A stretch of DNA of 64,000 nt, taken from positions 103,446,877 through 103,510,876 of the forward strand of contig CM038049.1 of assembly GCA_021397845.1 (NCBI GenBank), read 5' to 3'. Shown here piece by piece: positions 10,082 through 21,133 of the stretch (the first letter of the stretch is position 1; the number at the start of each line of letters is the position of its first letter). The notes below the pieces were generated by a model that had not been told where the DNA came from, ran no database searches, and saw only the letters and a list, made by a program, of their open reading frames with translations. Origin of the DNA: Areca catechu (taxonomy: Eukaryota > Streptophyta > Magnoliopsida > Arecales > Arecaceae). A program made the position numbers and the translations under genes.

Positions 10082-12736
10082 GGTTCCCTAGGCTACGGTT
10101 GACTACCTCAGTTTGGCCATCAGTCTGAGGGTGGTAGGCAGTGGAAAATTTGAGTTTGGTTCCTAGTATGTGCCAAAAGGTCTTCCAAAAATAACTAGAG
10201 AAACGAACATCCCTATTGGACACTATGGTTTTAGGAAGGCCATGTAACCTAACCACATGATCAAGGAATAGTTTGTCCACTTTGGAAGCATCTAAGGTGT
10301 GAGAGCTGAGTATGAAGTGAGAAATTTTAGAGAACCTATCAACCACTACACAAATTGAATCGTGTCTTATCAAGATCTTGGGTAACCGTACCACAAAGTC
10401 CATGCTAAGATCCTGCCAAGGGCGATTAGGTAGGGCAGAGGGGTGTACAGACCAGTGTTTTGCTTCTGCTGTTTGGTGACAGCACAAGTTCGGCACCTAG
10501 AAATAATGTGCGCAACATCCCTCTTTAGGCTTGGCCAAAAGAACTGGTCTTCTACTGCTAAAATGGTCTTTTCCTTACAAAAGTGACCAGCTAGACCTCG
10601 TGCATGGGTTTTCCAAACTAAGAATTCTCTAAGTGAAGTCCTGGGAATGCACAACCTATTTTCTTTGAAAAGGTAACCATCCTGAAGGGTGTACTTACTA
10701 TGGGCACTAGATGCTTCTTGTCTCATGGACAAGAAGATCTCATCGAAGTCAGGACAGGATCCGTATTGCTCTTTCAATTAGTCAAATCCTATATCTTCAA
10801 TTCTAACTGTATTCAGAAATAGGGCACGATGGCCAAGGGTATTAGCTACCTTATTTTCAGTACTAGCATGATGTTTTAGCACAAAGGTATAGGCTTAGAT
10901 GTATTCTACCAACTTAGCATGCCTAGGATTTAATCTTTTATGGGAGTTTAGGAATCGAAGAGCTTCATGGTCAGAAAAAAGTATAAATTCTTGCGGTAGT
11001 AGTTAATGTCCCCAGTACTTAAGGGCTTGTATGACTGCATAAAACTCTTTATCATAGGTTGAGTACTTAGTTTTGGCCTCATTGAGTTTCTCGCCAAAGA
11101 AGACCACAGGGTGATTTCCTTGACTAAGTACTCCTCCAATGCCCACTCTCGAAGCATCACAAGCAACCTTAAAGACTTTAGAAAAATTAGGCAATCTTAG
11201 GACAGGTGCTTGTATCATTTTATCCTTAATCTCTAGGAAGGCTTTATCGGCAGCTTTGGTCCATTGAAACTTTCCCTTCCTAATACAGTCAGTGATGGGT
11301 GCCACAATGGAACTAAATCCCTGAATAAATCCTTTATAGAAGGTGGCTAATCCATGGAAACTATGAACGTCGTGGACACTAGTCGGGACTGGCCACTTAG
11401 CTATGGATTTTACTTTTACAGGATTAGATGAAACTTTTTCGGGGGTGACTTCGAAGCCTAGGAAAATAACCCTATGTGTCATGAACTCGCACTTCTTAGA
11501 ATTGGCATAAAGGCTATTCTTTCTAAGGGTCTGATAGACAAACTTGAGGTGGTTAAGGTGGTCTTCCTTAGTCCTGCTATATATCAAAATGTCATCGAAG
11601 TATACCATAAAAAATTTTCCAGTGAACTATATCAGGACTTGGGTCATGACCCTCATAAATGTGATAGGTGCATTTGAAAGCCCAAAAAGCAGTACTACCC
11701 ATTCAAAAAGACCATCCTTAGTCTTAAATGTGGTCTTCCATTCATCCCTGGGCCTAATCCTAATCTGATGATAGCCACTCTTAAGATATATCTTGGAAAA
11801 GATTGTTGCACCGGCCATCATGTCAAGCATGTCATCCAAATGGGGGATGGAAAACCTATATGTCACTATGATTTTGTTGATGGCTCTGCTATCGACACAC
11901 ATTCTCCATGTTCCATCTTTTTTAGGGGTTAGCAGTGCAGGGACTGCACATGGACTTAAGCTATCCCAAAGGAAACCTTTCCTAAGCAATTCTTCCACTT
12001 GTTTATGAAGTTCTTGATGCTTAGTGGGGTTCATCCCATAGTGAGGAAGGTTTGGCAAAGTGGCTCCTGGGACCAAGTCTATAGCATGCTAGATGTCCCT
12101 AAGGGGTGGTAGTCGATCAGGTTATTCATCAAAAAAAACATCCTCAAATTCATTCAGAGCCTCAACTACTTCTTAAGGGTGCTCTCTTTGAGTCAGCTCA
12201 TGAATCTCATTAGTGGCCAAGATCCAAACAAGGGTTCCCTCAGTAATCTCTTTTTCTAACTACTTGGCCTTGATCAGGTTAACTCCTGGCCTATTTCCTT
12301 TAGGCTACTAGATCCTCTTTTAGCCTGATCCTTAGGTGGAGTTAGACTGATTACAAATTTCTTCCCATGGTGAAAGGCACAGGTATTGGTTCAACTAAAA
12401 AGGGTGGCATCATGATCGTAAAGCCAGGGTTGACCTAGGATAATGCTACTGACTCCCATGGAAAGGACATCACACCAAATCATCTCCTTATATGATTGCA
12501 ATTTGATCAAGATTTGGAATCCAGACTTGATAGGTATGGAAATCGAATCTATCCTTGAGACCTTATAGGGACTAGGATGGGGAACTGGGGTCAATCCTAG
12601 AGACTTGACAGTACTTAATGAGATGGCGTTGACACAGCTCCCACTATCTTTTATGATTTTGTACACCTTATCCCCTAATTTGATGAAGGTTTGAAGGATG
12701 TTAGTCCTATGCCAATCTTCTTGCTCTTTGTTTTGG
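10082..12736 (-). pseudogene. G0 pol: protease, RT, RNase H, integrase (degenerate)
   Basis: From right to left on the minus strand: protease with KDSGSCVNAIS (12666-12391); RT with [13 protein letters not shown] and YFDDIL (12076-11570); RNase H with [11 protein letters not shown] and [11 protein letters not shown] (to about 11003); the integrase HHCC finger (GHFCKEKT ... CRTCAV, 10777-10480); and the integrase core with MDFV, NRDVRF and DGQTEVVNR (10496-10090). The RT motif SKIDLKSGY of G3 reads SKIYLKSGY here, so a catalytic Asp is lost. There are stops near 11627 and 10745, and frame changes between protease and RT and inside integrase. It cannot make an active polyprotein. The gag part is missing because S interrupts at 12741. 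Confidence 0.88.
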
Positions 12737-12913
12737 GTTAGTGTTGCCTAGTGAGCAACCCAAGAGGGAGGGTGAATAGGATTTCTAAAAATTAATTACA
12801 AGTGTGTGAACCAATTCAATTAACAATCTAAGTATAATAAAATACATATATAATGTGCTCTTAAAGAGTATGCAGTAAAAATTTAAAAGCAATAAAAGTA
12901 AGAGCAAAAGAGA

Positions 12914-14244
12914 TGGTGCGGGCACCAGACTCAGGAAAAGGCTTCAACCAATGCAAAGTTCTTTATAGATAGAAGATTAGGAATTTAAGTCCTGTAATAA
13001 GTCTATGAGTCCTATATTTATTTTTATTTGAATAATTGAGTCCTGTTTTATTTTTAATTTAAGTTCTAAAGTCCAATTAAAGTTAAATTGGCTTTGTGTT
13101 GAGTTAGGTTCAAGAGCTACTTGAGTTGGGTTTCAATTAAGCCAGATTAAGTGCAACCAGCTTCACCAACTACTTGGAGCACCACATCATCATTGAACCA
13201 TGCAATCTTGGAGGACAAGTCATGCCAACTTGGAGGACAAGTCATGCCACATCATCAAGACACTTCAACCAAGAATTTCGCCCAAGATAAAATCAGATTT
13301 GAAATAAGCTTCCACTCTTTAAGGGCACCAACCTTGTAATTAGGAATATCAAATATGAAAGGGCCACTCCTTTCTTCATGGGACGCCCCTTGATTTTCTC
13401 CATGAAAGGAGGTGTAATTTGAATTTGAAAGGGAGCTTTAAGTCTATAAAAGCCCCTAAGTCCTCTTGTAATTTTGATGATGAATGAAATAAACTCTTTT
13501 TTCATGAAAATTCTCCTTTGCTAGCCAAAGTCCCTTGAGAGAAGGTAGGTGTGAGACCTAGGTTACTTAGCCAATCAAGCATTTAATCCTTCTTCCATTT
13601 CCATTCGGCCAACCTTGAAAACTCTTCTTCAAGCCACTCCAAATTCGTCCTCCCCCTCTTCTAAAGGATGTCATCCACAAGGAAGCTCTCCCCTCCATCA
13701 AATGAAGAAGGTTCAAGCTATGGGAACCAAAGGAGATCCACTTCAAGCCAAGCCTAAGCCTTTTTATTCCATTCCAAACTCTCCTTCTCCATTCCTCCAA
13801 CCTTCCATCTAAACATTCTAATCTTTTCATCTATCTGTGCAGAATCCCTGGGTCTCCTGGTTTCCAAGATGAAGGTCTATTGTGACAAAGAATCAAATAC
13901 AAGGTGCCTTAAAACATAGAGTAATCCCTTTGCCATTTTAGTACTTCTTTTTGAGTGTTCCTTACCACATTTCAAAATATTAATGGCCGGGTAACCATCT
14001 TTAAAACCTTCTTTCAGATATGAAATAATGGAGTAAGCTAGCCCTAACCTGTGTGGTTTCCTAACCACGAAGATCCCTTCTTAATTGCTTTAAAAGATTC
14101 TTTTTTTTAGTCAAGTTTTTTCCTTATGTTCCTTTCATATAATTCTATTTCTTTTATGTAGAATAGCTACATGCATATCTGCTTAATTATCATTTAGTCC
14201 CTCTAATTCCTAGAAATGCATCATTCGATACTTGTTCCCCATCA
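12914..14244 (+). repeat. Solo LTR of a Reina-type gypsy element
   Basis: It begins TGGTGCGGGCACCAGA, the LTR start also seen in G3, and ends TTCCCCATCA. AGAGA flanks it on both sides (12909-12913 and 14245-14249). There is no internal domain, so it is most likely the product of LTR-LTR recombination. A TATA box (TATAAAAG) lies at 13445-13452. The short ORFs inside are not conserved elsewhere in the window. Confidence 0.88.
13445..13452 (+). promoter_or_regulatory. TATA box of the solo LTR
   Basis: TATAAAAG lies about two-fifths of the way into the LTR, a usual place for an LTR promoter. It is followed about 45 bases later by an ATGAATGAA stretch. Confidence 0.5.
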
Positions 14245-14979
14245 AGAGAGAGACAAATAATCACAAACACAATCCAAGTATAGTGGTTCGGTGCTTTCCA
14301 ATGTACCTACATCCACTCCCCAAGGACCACTTAGGAATTCACTATAATCTCCATCGGTTACAGTCGATTAGTTTTCCAGGCTCACTAATAAAAACTCGAC
14401 TTATTTTCACAAGGCTCACAAGTCAAAACCTCCCTTAGTTTTGCGGGCTAACTAATAACATAATTGGTTTTAAGGCTCACCAACAACCTCCCTTGGTTTT
14501 GTGGGCTAACCAAGAACCAAATTAGTTTTAAGGCTCACCAACAACCTCGTTGGTTTTCAAGGCTAACCACTAACCTTTACAACAAATATAAAGTTTGAAG
14601 TAAGACAACAATAAAAGCTTTCTAAATAAAAGTAGATATCTCTTTGAAGCTTTGAGGAATCGCTTGTCTTCAACTTGATAAAGTCTCAATTAATGCTCAA
14701 GAATGTTGAGCTTGAATGTTCTTGAAGGCTTTGAAAGCTTGGAGACTTCTTTTTGCTTGAAGGAAGTTGCTCTCAATGAACGGGAGTGAATGCACTTGCC
14801 TTTTCTTTTCTATTGTTGATCCTTTTGTATTTAGATTTGATTTCAATCACTTAAATACCTTCCCAAGGCCTTAAAGTCAGTTTATTTCTATTAGACACAA
14901 AAAAATAGCCATTGAGAGCCAAGAGGGCTGAGTTTTGTGTTTGAAAAACTAGTCATTACTGTTTCTAGAACTCCAAGTG

Positions 14980-15360
14980 TCGAGACTTCAAGCTATGAGT
15001 CAACACTTAGGATTGACACTTACATTTCATAAGTCGACACCTAGTTCAAATTTCTTCATTGGAGCTCTCTAGAATTCTCAGGTGAGTCAACACTTCTTTT
15101 GGTGAGTCGACACTTGAGTCCATGAGTCGACACTTCAGATAAGTTTTCAATTTTAGCAAGTTCTATATCAAAATTTTCTAAAGTGATGAGCCGATCCTTG
15201 AGTCGACACCTTGAGTCGTTACTTGACTGGCATGAGTTGACACTTTAGCCATTCTATCTGAAATTCTTTTTGCGTGCCGGCTTGAGTCGACACTTCCACT
15301 GTCATGAGTCGACACTTGAGTCATGAGTCAATACTTTGAGTCGATACTTGTTGAGATTTC
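14980..15360. repeat. Cluster of GAGTCGACACTT-like repeats
   Basis: Roughly fourteen imperfect copies of TGAGTCGACACTT occur at irregular spacing, often next to ATGAGTC. The motif holds GTCGAC, which is palindromic. Similar copies appear at 21375-21430 in the S leader. The repeat is thus part of S in two places rather than a separate satellite. Confidence 0.75.
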
Positions 15361-15586
15361 TTTAAAACTAATCTTTGTGTTATTTCAAGCAATCTTCAAG
15401 TGCTTAAGTCTACTTAAAACTAATCTTTTATTCATGGAGGGGACTTCTTCATTTCTTTGATAGGCAATCAAAACTATTGGATTGATGAGTACATTTTTCT
15501 ATTAAAACATACTTTAAAGAAATAGTTAGTACTCAACTTATACTTAAGTATTTTCTTTATCATCAAAATCAATAACAGAGTCAACA

Positions 15587-16011
15587 ATCTCCCCCTTTTT
15601 GATGATGACAAAATCTTTAAGTATAAAAAACATAATAAGCTCTTTAAAAGAAGTTTTCAATTATGCATGAGGCTTATTTCAGTATGTATTCAAACAGAGA
15701 AAGAAAGTTTGAAAGCTTATTTGAATCAAGTTTGGACCAAGAGTATCAGAGCTAAAAAAGAAATTTATGTATCACGATACTCTAAAGAGAACATGCTCAA
15801 GAATAATAAATTCAGTAATGAAACAAGGTGAAAGTAGTCAAAAAGAGTTTTGAATAATAGATTGAAGAGTATAAATACTCTCCCTCAAGAGGTGATTTAA
15901 AAATTTTTTTTTCAAAGATCTTTCAAGAATATAATGCTGAAATTAAACATCTAAAATTAAGAATTGGGCATAAAATTTTAGCAAAATAGGTTTTGCAATT
16001 CAAAGGAGGAA
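15587..16011 (-). other. S internal 3' region with polypurine tract
   Basis: The minus strand reads AAAAAGGGGGAGA at 15600-15587 immediately before the LTR, the expected second-strand primer. The rest is A-rich and shows no ORF. It continues at 18929 after the D insertion. Confidence 0.65.
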
Positions 16012-16016
16012 TTACT

Positions 16017-16675
16017 TGATGGGGATCTCAGAGCAGCACTGATCTTGGAGCAGCACTGATGTGAAGCCACACTGATCCCGGAGCAGCACTGATCCTAGAG
16101 CAACATCGATCTCGGAGTAGCACAGATTTTAATAAATGAGTTTGGGATATATCTTTTATTTGAATTTTGAATTAGGATTTGGTTGGTTAGGATTGAGATA
16201 TGGATAGGCTTATCTTATCCTATCTTGTATTTGAATTTGAGTCATCTCTATCTTTTTATCTTGTATTCAAATTCAAACGAGGGTTGGATAGGTCTATAAA
16301 TACCACCCTCAGTCCTTTGTAAAAAGATAGTTTTTGGAGAAAAAAATTTAAATTTTTTAGAAGAGTGATTCTTCTTGCCTTCGCCTTTGGGCATGGGCGT
16401 GATGCCCTAGTTATTCCCCTTCCCATTCCATCTTCTTTATCCCCTCGTGACATTTGAGATCCATCCTAGCACATCCAAGTATCAAGGTGTAATGCCCTAG
16501 AGGTGAGAGGCCTCTTCGTTAGGGTGAGTCCCAAAGTCCATGAGTTCCAGATCCTTATCCTACATCCCCACTATTCCTTCACCATCCCTAGAAAAAAAAA
16601 TATCTAAAAAAAATAGTACCCTAATTTAGGTGACTTCTAGGCTCACCAACGATCCTACCCCCCTGTCCCCCATCA
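16017..16675 (+). repeat. D 5' LTR
   Basis: TGATGGGG..CCCCATCA ends. The first 100 bases contain several copies of GGAGCAGCACTGATC-like units. A TATA box (TATAAATACC) lies at 16295-16304. A GCATGGGCGTGATGCC stretch near 16390 could form a hairpin. Confidence 0.88.
16295..16304 (+). promoter_or_regulatory. TATA box of the D LTR
   Basis: TATAAATACC is conserved at the matching place in the 3' LTR (18539-18546), which supports a real promoter element in this family. Confidence 0.6.
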
Positions 16676-16679
16676 ATTT

Positions 16680-16692
16680 TGGTATCAAAGCC
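16680..16692 (+). promoter_or_regulatory. D primer binding site
   Basis: TGGTATCAAAGCC lies five bases after the 5' LTR. It differs by one base from the initiator tRNA-Met complement TGGTATCAGAGCC. This fixes the element's orientation as plus. Confidence 0.75.
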
Positions 16693-18276
16693 CAGAAAAA
16701 TTAGGGTACCCTATATTCCCCTTCTTTCCCACCAGCCTCGATGAGTCCCTCCACTTTCCCATTGCCGATCCCTTCCACCATTGGACAATACCTTATCTCT
16801 GATTTCGTTTTCACTGCCGGTCTTCTATGCCCACCACCGACCGGACATCATGGCTTCCTCGATCGAGTTCTCCACCTCGGCCTCCCTTCCTATGAATAGT
16901 GGTCCGAGTTCCTCCATGGCCTCCCTACTGCCCCATCAAAAGTGGACGGCGCCCGGAAGCACGGCGTCCTTCTTGAGGTGGTCCAGGTCCTCACCTCAAA
17001 TCGACTCCCCACACCGTCCGAACCCGATTCCCCAGTATCGATGAGCATCAATCCAGTCCAAGTGCCCCCGCCTTCCACCGACTGCGTGTGGTCCTTTACC
17101 AGCATCCTCGTCATCACTTCAGCATTTGCTCACCCCGATGGTGGCCAGCAATCCCATGCCATCTCTTGCAGTCAACCGAAATAGCAACCCTCGGAGAAGC
17201 CCCAAAGGTCTCAGATCTGATGGCTCCCATTGTCGAATCTGGACAAGGCCAAAGGCAGGACGGTTAGGAGTGATCTGATGCCTGTGGCTACATGGAAGGC
17301 AATCAAGGGGTGGGGGAGGAACTGAACTCATAGGCGGCTCAAAATACGGACTTCAACCCCTTCCGGAGGGGCCTCCGTGCTGCCTTCCTCGATGTCCAGC
17401 AGTGCCTCATCCACTTCCTCTATAAGATGGCTCCAAGAGGGATCCAAACGGACAAGAGGTACTAGGCTCCACCTCCTTCCTCACAATCAAATCCCCATGC
17501 CACTGTTTCTTCACCGTCGTCTGCATTGCCTCCGAGCTGACATCCCTACATTGTCCGCATCGCCTCCCAGTCCGACCGGCCATCTCCTCCATTCCTAGAC
17601 AATGCCAGCCTTCCCCAATGGCGAAACTCCTTCCCCCTCTCCCTGCATTTGTGCTGCAACACTTGATGTTTCACCTCTGCCACCATGCCGCCCAGACCCG
17701 ATCGAAGACTCCACATCGAATCTAAGGGAAGAAGCCCCCCAACCGGTGTCTGTCTCTGGCCTACATCGTCCCCCTCCCGCCTCTCCATTCCCCAGCAAAA
17801 CCCCTCCATTCGAGCCCATCTTCCGTCCGCTGCTCCCCGTGAAGTCTTCTCAGCCGCCGGCCTCCATCCCCAATCCCAGTCACTGGTCGATGAAGAAGAA
17901 GCCCCACCCCGCACCAGTCTCCCTGCCCTCGGCCTCCCCATCCTTGGCTCATGTCATCTCTGCCCCAGCACCGCCGTCGGTGAACACCCGCCATAATGCC
18001 CTCCGAAGACTTCCCTGTTTCATGATTTTGGTCCGTGAAGAAAGAAGGGCGCTCACATGAACGTGAACGCAAACCCGGCATTCGGAGCCGACTTTCTCAT
18101 CTGCATGCTTCTCAAAGCAAGCCGGCTTTACAAGCCGACTTTTAAGTGCAGGCCAGAAATAATAAAAAAATAGTGAAAAAAAGTTTGAAAAAAAGAATAA
18201 ATAAAAAAAAAGGCCTTTTGGCTAGCTGGATCTAAGTCTGACTCAACGGAGTCGAGTTCTCCCCACCTCAGGAGAA
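16693..18276 (+). other. D interior: GC-rich, Pro/Ser-rich open stretches, unknown origin
   Basis: About 1.35 kb (16740-18070) is much richer in G and C than the LTRs. It carries overlapping open frames on both strands; the longest on plus is 17602-18060 (152 codons, Pro-rich). None shows a gag, zinc-knuckle or pol motif. The frame from the ATG at 16741 is closed by an early stop. The sharp change in composition suggests captured genomic or gene-derived sequence, but I recognise no product. I do not call any of these frames a gene. The last 200 bases are A-rich and lead to the PPT-like end. Confidence 0.5.
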
Positions 18277-18923
18277 TGATGGGGATCTCAGAGCAGCACT
18301 GATCTCAAAGCCACACTGATCTCGGAGCAGCACTAATCCTAGAGCAGCATCGATCCTGGAGTAGCACAGATTTTAATAAATTAGTTTGGGATTTATCTTT
18401 TATTTGAATTTTGAATTAGGATTTGGTTGGTTAGGATTGAGATATGGATGGGCTTATCTTATCCTATCTTGTATTTAAATTTGAGTCATCTCTACCTTTT
18501 TATCTTGTATTCAAATTCAAACGAGGGTTGGACAGGTCTATAAATACCACCCTCAGTTCTTTGTAAAAAGATAGTTTTTGGAGAAAAAAATTTGAGTTTT
18601 TTAGAAGAGTGATTCTTCTTGCCTTCGCCTTCGGGCATGGGCGTGATGCCCTAGTTATTCCCCTTCCCATTCCATCTTCTTTATCCCCTCGTGACCTTTG
18701 AAATCCATCCTAGCACCTCCAAGTATCGAGGAGGGTGTAATGCCCTAGAGGTGAGAGGTCTCTTCATTAGGGTGAGTCCTAAAGTCCATGAGTTCCAGAT
18801 CCTTATCCTACATCCCCACTATTCCTTCACCATCCCTAGAAAAAAAAATATCAAAAAAAAATAGTATCCTAATTTAGGTGACTTCTAGGCTCACCAACGA
18901 TCCTACCTGTTTGTCCCCCATCA
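18277..18923 (+). repeat. D 3' LTR
   Basis: It matches the 5' LTR with scattered substitutions and a few small indels, for example a three-base insertion near 18728. The ends are TGATGGGG and CCCCATCA, followed by TTACT. Divergence by eye is of the order of a few per cent, so this is not among the newest insertions. Confidence 0.88.
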
Positions 18924-18928
18924 TTACT

Positions 18929-19329
18929 CCCTCTCACTCAATGCTCAAAACATTTTTCTCAAACAAAATAGAGTTTTCATTTCATCTTCATTTCAAAACT
19001 TATCTTCATTGCACAAGAAATATATATATCTTTTATCTCTCATTTATACTTATGTACCTTTTAAAACTTATCTCTCATTTATACTTACTTCTCTCCCTTT
19101 TTGTCAACATTCAAAAGGAATTGAGAGAAGTCAAACACTAAGATTCAAAAACTGACATTCATTCATTCATTCAGAAGTGACAACTCCAAAGTCACAACAT
19201 GATGAGAACATTCCAATCATTCATGATATTGCATTCATTGATACATGTTTGATACAAAAGAGTAAGTAAACATAAAAACTATTTAAATAGCATACAAGGA
19301 GTGCATAAATGTAAACTATCTAAACATAA
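18929..19329 (-). other. S internal 3' region, continued
   Basis: This A/T-rich stretch lies between the D insertion and the end of the S pseudogene and holds no supported feature. It includes a short run of CATTCATTCATTCATT near 19158. Confidence 0.5.
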
Positions 19330-21133
19330 AGAATATCCTAAGCACTATCCTCATCATCCAAGGATCCAATCATGATAGGTCCTGTATCAGTAGAAGCACG
19401 AGATTTAGGCCACATAGATCGAAGATCATGAAAACGGGTCCTAGTCGATCTTGATGGAACATGACGGCCTCATCCCCTGCGTCTAACATAAGTCATGCCT
19501 CTAGATGGTTTAGATGAGGTAGAAGCTATGTCAGTTGCAGGAGAAGAACGGATCGGAGTGGTAGTATCAATAACTATATGAAAAGATGTATGATTGAATA
19601 TAGGACCTGAATCTAGATGATGGAAACCAGGGGTATAAAATACTAGTTCCCTAATAAGGGAAGATGTATGCAATGTGGGAGAATCAATGTTAGGTGTATC
19701 AGTAACTGAAGGTATGACAAGTGTAGGTGTAGGAATGAATGTGTGATCAGCTGGTCTGGAAAGAGAAGTGGGTAGAATAGAAGTCTAAAAAGATGAACTA
19801 GATGGATCATGAATGGGACTCCTAGGAGGGTCAGCTGCTATCTCCGGCACTGGCTCAATCATCAGATGTGCCATGTAAAACTCATCAAAGTTAGTCTCAT
19901 CCAAATCTGGTCCTGGAGTAGGTGGTGTTGGAGCTTAATTAGCTAGAACTGAATTATCAGGGGCTCTGCTGGAAGAAGGTCTACTCAAAGCGGACCCATC
20001 TCTTAGTCCTCGATGGCTCTCTCTCATCTCCATATGATATGTATCGACTCGCTGATGAATGATCATCAACTCAGTCTTAATGCGAGCGACCTTGTCCTCT
20101 AGACTCTTAGAAACTCCAGGGATATCAGACCGTGCTGGCTCAGGCAAAGGAGCTGGCTATGGCTGTGCTGAAGTCTCGGGCTATATCTCAGGCATATCAG
20201 TAGGTGGTTTTGAGGGCCCTGCCTCACCCGAAAAGATGCGCTTCTCCTCTACTATATCCTCATCTCTGTCAGTGGAGTGACCAGATACTTGTCATCTCCA
20301 CTGGCCTCTGACAAGCTGGTATCCCATCCAGTAAGGAGATCTGTGTCATAAACATTAGTATGCATTAGCTGCCGATAGGGCTCATCATCCATCACTACAC
20401 CACAAGCTTTGAAAAGTAAAGTCAAGCCCATCCCGTAGGGCAAACACAGTCTCTTGCTGATGGATGCCTCTGTCAACTGATGTACCATAAGTATCGGTAG
20501 GCATACAGGGGTGTGCTATACCAAAGAAACCATCACTAATAGCTCTCACTCTTTGTTGAAGTCGAAACGGTCGGTCTTCGATAGAACAATCCGGGCTACT
20601 ATATGATGCAACAACCTCATCTCAGCTGATAGTCTTGAAGCAATCACTATGGATCCCTCAAGTAAGTCATCTATCTCAAAAATACAACAAAGACCACTGA
20701 ATCTATCTACTAGACTGTCCAGGACAGATCATCTCATGGGTATATCCCATATTCTACATAGAATCTCTACTGTCATTAGGACATCTCTGCCTTACACCTG
20801 AGCAAACCATCCATCACAACCTCGGGCTAATGAACCATAGAACTCTCGAATCAAACCCGGGTAGAATCTTTCATTCAAAGAACAAAATGGCACCAAGCCT
20901 GCATCCCTGAGCCACTAACCTATCCTAAACAACTACTGATCAATGAACTCGAAGTCCACATGACATCCTCCGACGATGGTCTTCAATCCCATCCAACTAG
21001 CCACGGGAAAGAGATGTCTAGCAGGAACATCAGGTGCATCTGCTACTCTGGCTTCATGCCTAGCCTTTGTTCTTCTTTCTTCTTCTTGATTGGATGGTCT
21101 TGGACACCAGACAACTTGCTTCCTAGGCCCCAT
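19330..21133 (-). pseudogene. S: broken ORF, plant transposon protein family
   Basis: The frame starts at 21133 (MGPRKQVVWCPRP). It then gives WMGLKTIVGGCHVDFEFIDQ before the first stop. RLLHHIVARIVLSKTDRFDF and CLPYGMGLTLLFKACGV align with the P pseudogene at the left edge. A frame change near 20200 leads to a coiled-coil-like block (SLEDKVARIKTELMIIHQRV) and a Ser/Pro/Thr-rich tail ending SRGMTYVRRRG near 19470. There are many in-frame stops. The conserved middle block supports a protein family, but nothing in it reveals an activity. No RT or integrase is nearby in this element, so S depended on another element for movement. Confidence 0.65.

Larger units (their letters stand above)
1923..12736 (-). 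mobile_element. G0: Ty3/gypsy Reina-type chromovirus, degenerate, interrupted by G1
   Basis: On the minus strand, reading from right to left, the element shows protease, RT, RNase H, integrase and a C-terminal chromodomain, then a 3' LTR. That order and the RT wording ([24 protein letters not shown]) match the Reina clade of chromoviruses. G1 interrupts the integrase between 4199 and 10082, with a GGTTC duplication on both sides. The 5' part (gag and 5' LTR) is cut off at 12741 by insertion of S and should reappear right of the window. The many frame breaks and a changed RT active-site residue make it one of the older copies. Confidence 0.85.
12742..15586 (-). repeat. S 3' LTR (carrying a solo LTR insert)
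   Basis: On the minus strand it begins TGTTGACTCTG at 15586 and ends ..CTAGGCAACA at 12742. Without the 1,331 bp solo LTR and its five-base duplication it would be about 1.5 kb. It holds a cluster of GAGTCGACACTT-like repeats at 14980-15360. The GTGGTTCGGTGC stretch near 14280 is also common in SIRE-like LTRs. Confidence 0.72.
16017..18923 (+). mobile_element. D: small non-autonomous LTR retrotransposon, complete
   Basis: LTRs of 659 and 647 bp flank a 1.6 kb interior, with TTACT duplicated at 16012-16016 and 18924-18928. The LTR ends are inverted repeats (TGATGGGG..CCCCATCA). A PBS-like site lies at 16680. No gag or pol domain is recognisable. The interior before the 3' LTR (GTCGAGTTCTCCCCACCTCA then GGAGAA) matches the PPT-side junction of the Reina elements here. 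That makes a Reina element a likely source of its proteins. Confidence 0.88.

Noticed and set aside
17377..18081. Overlapping Pro-rich open frames on both strands in D as a gene
   Set aside because: No conserved domain, no single preferred frame, and GC-rich composition alone explains the openness. Reported as interior sequence only.
19148..19175. CATTCATT run as a microsatellite of interest
   Set aside because: Only a few units; ordinary low-complexity sequence.
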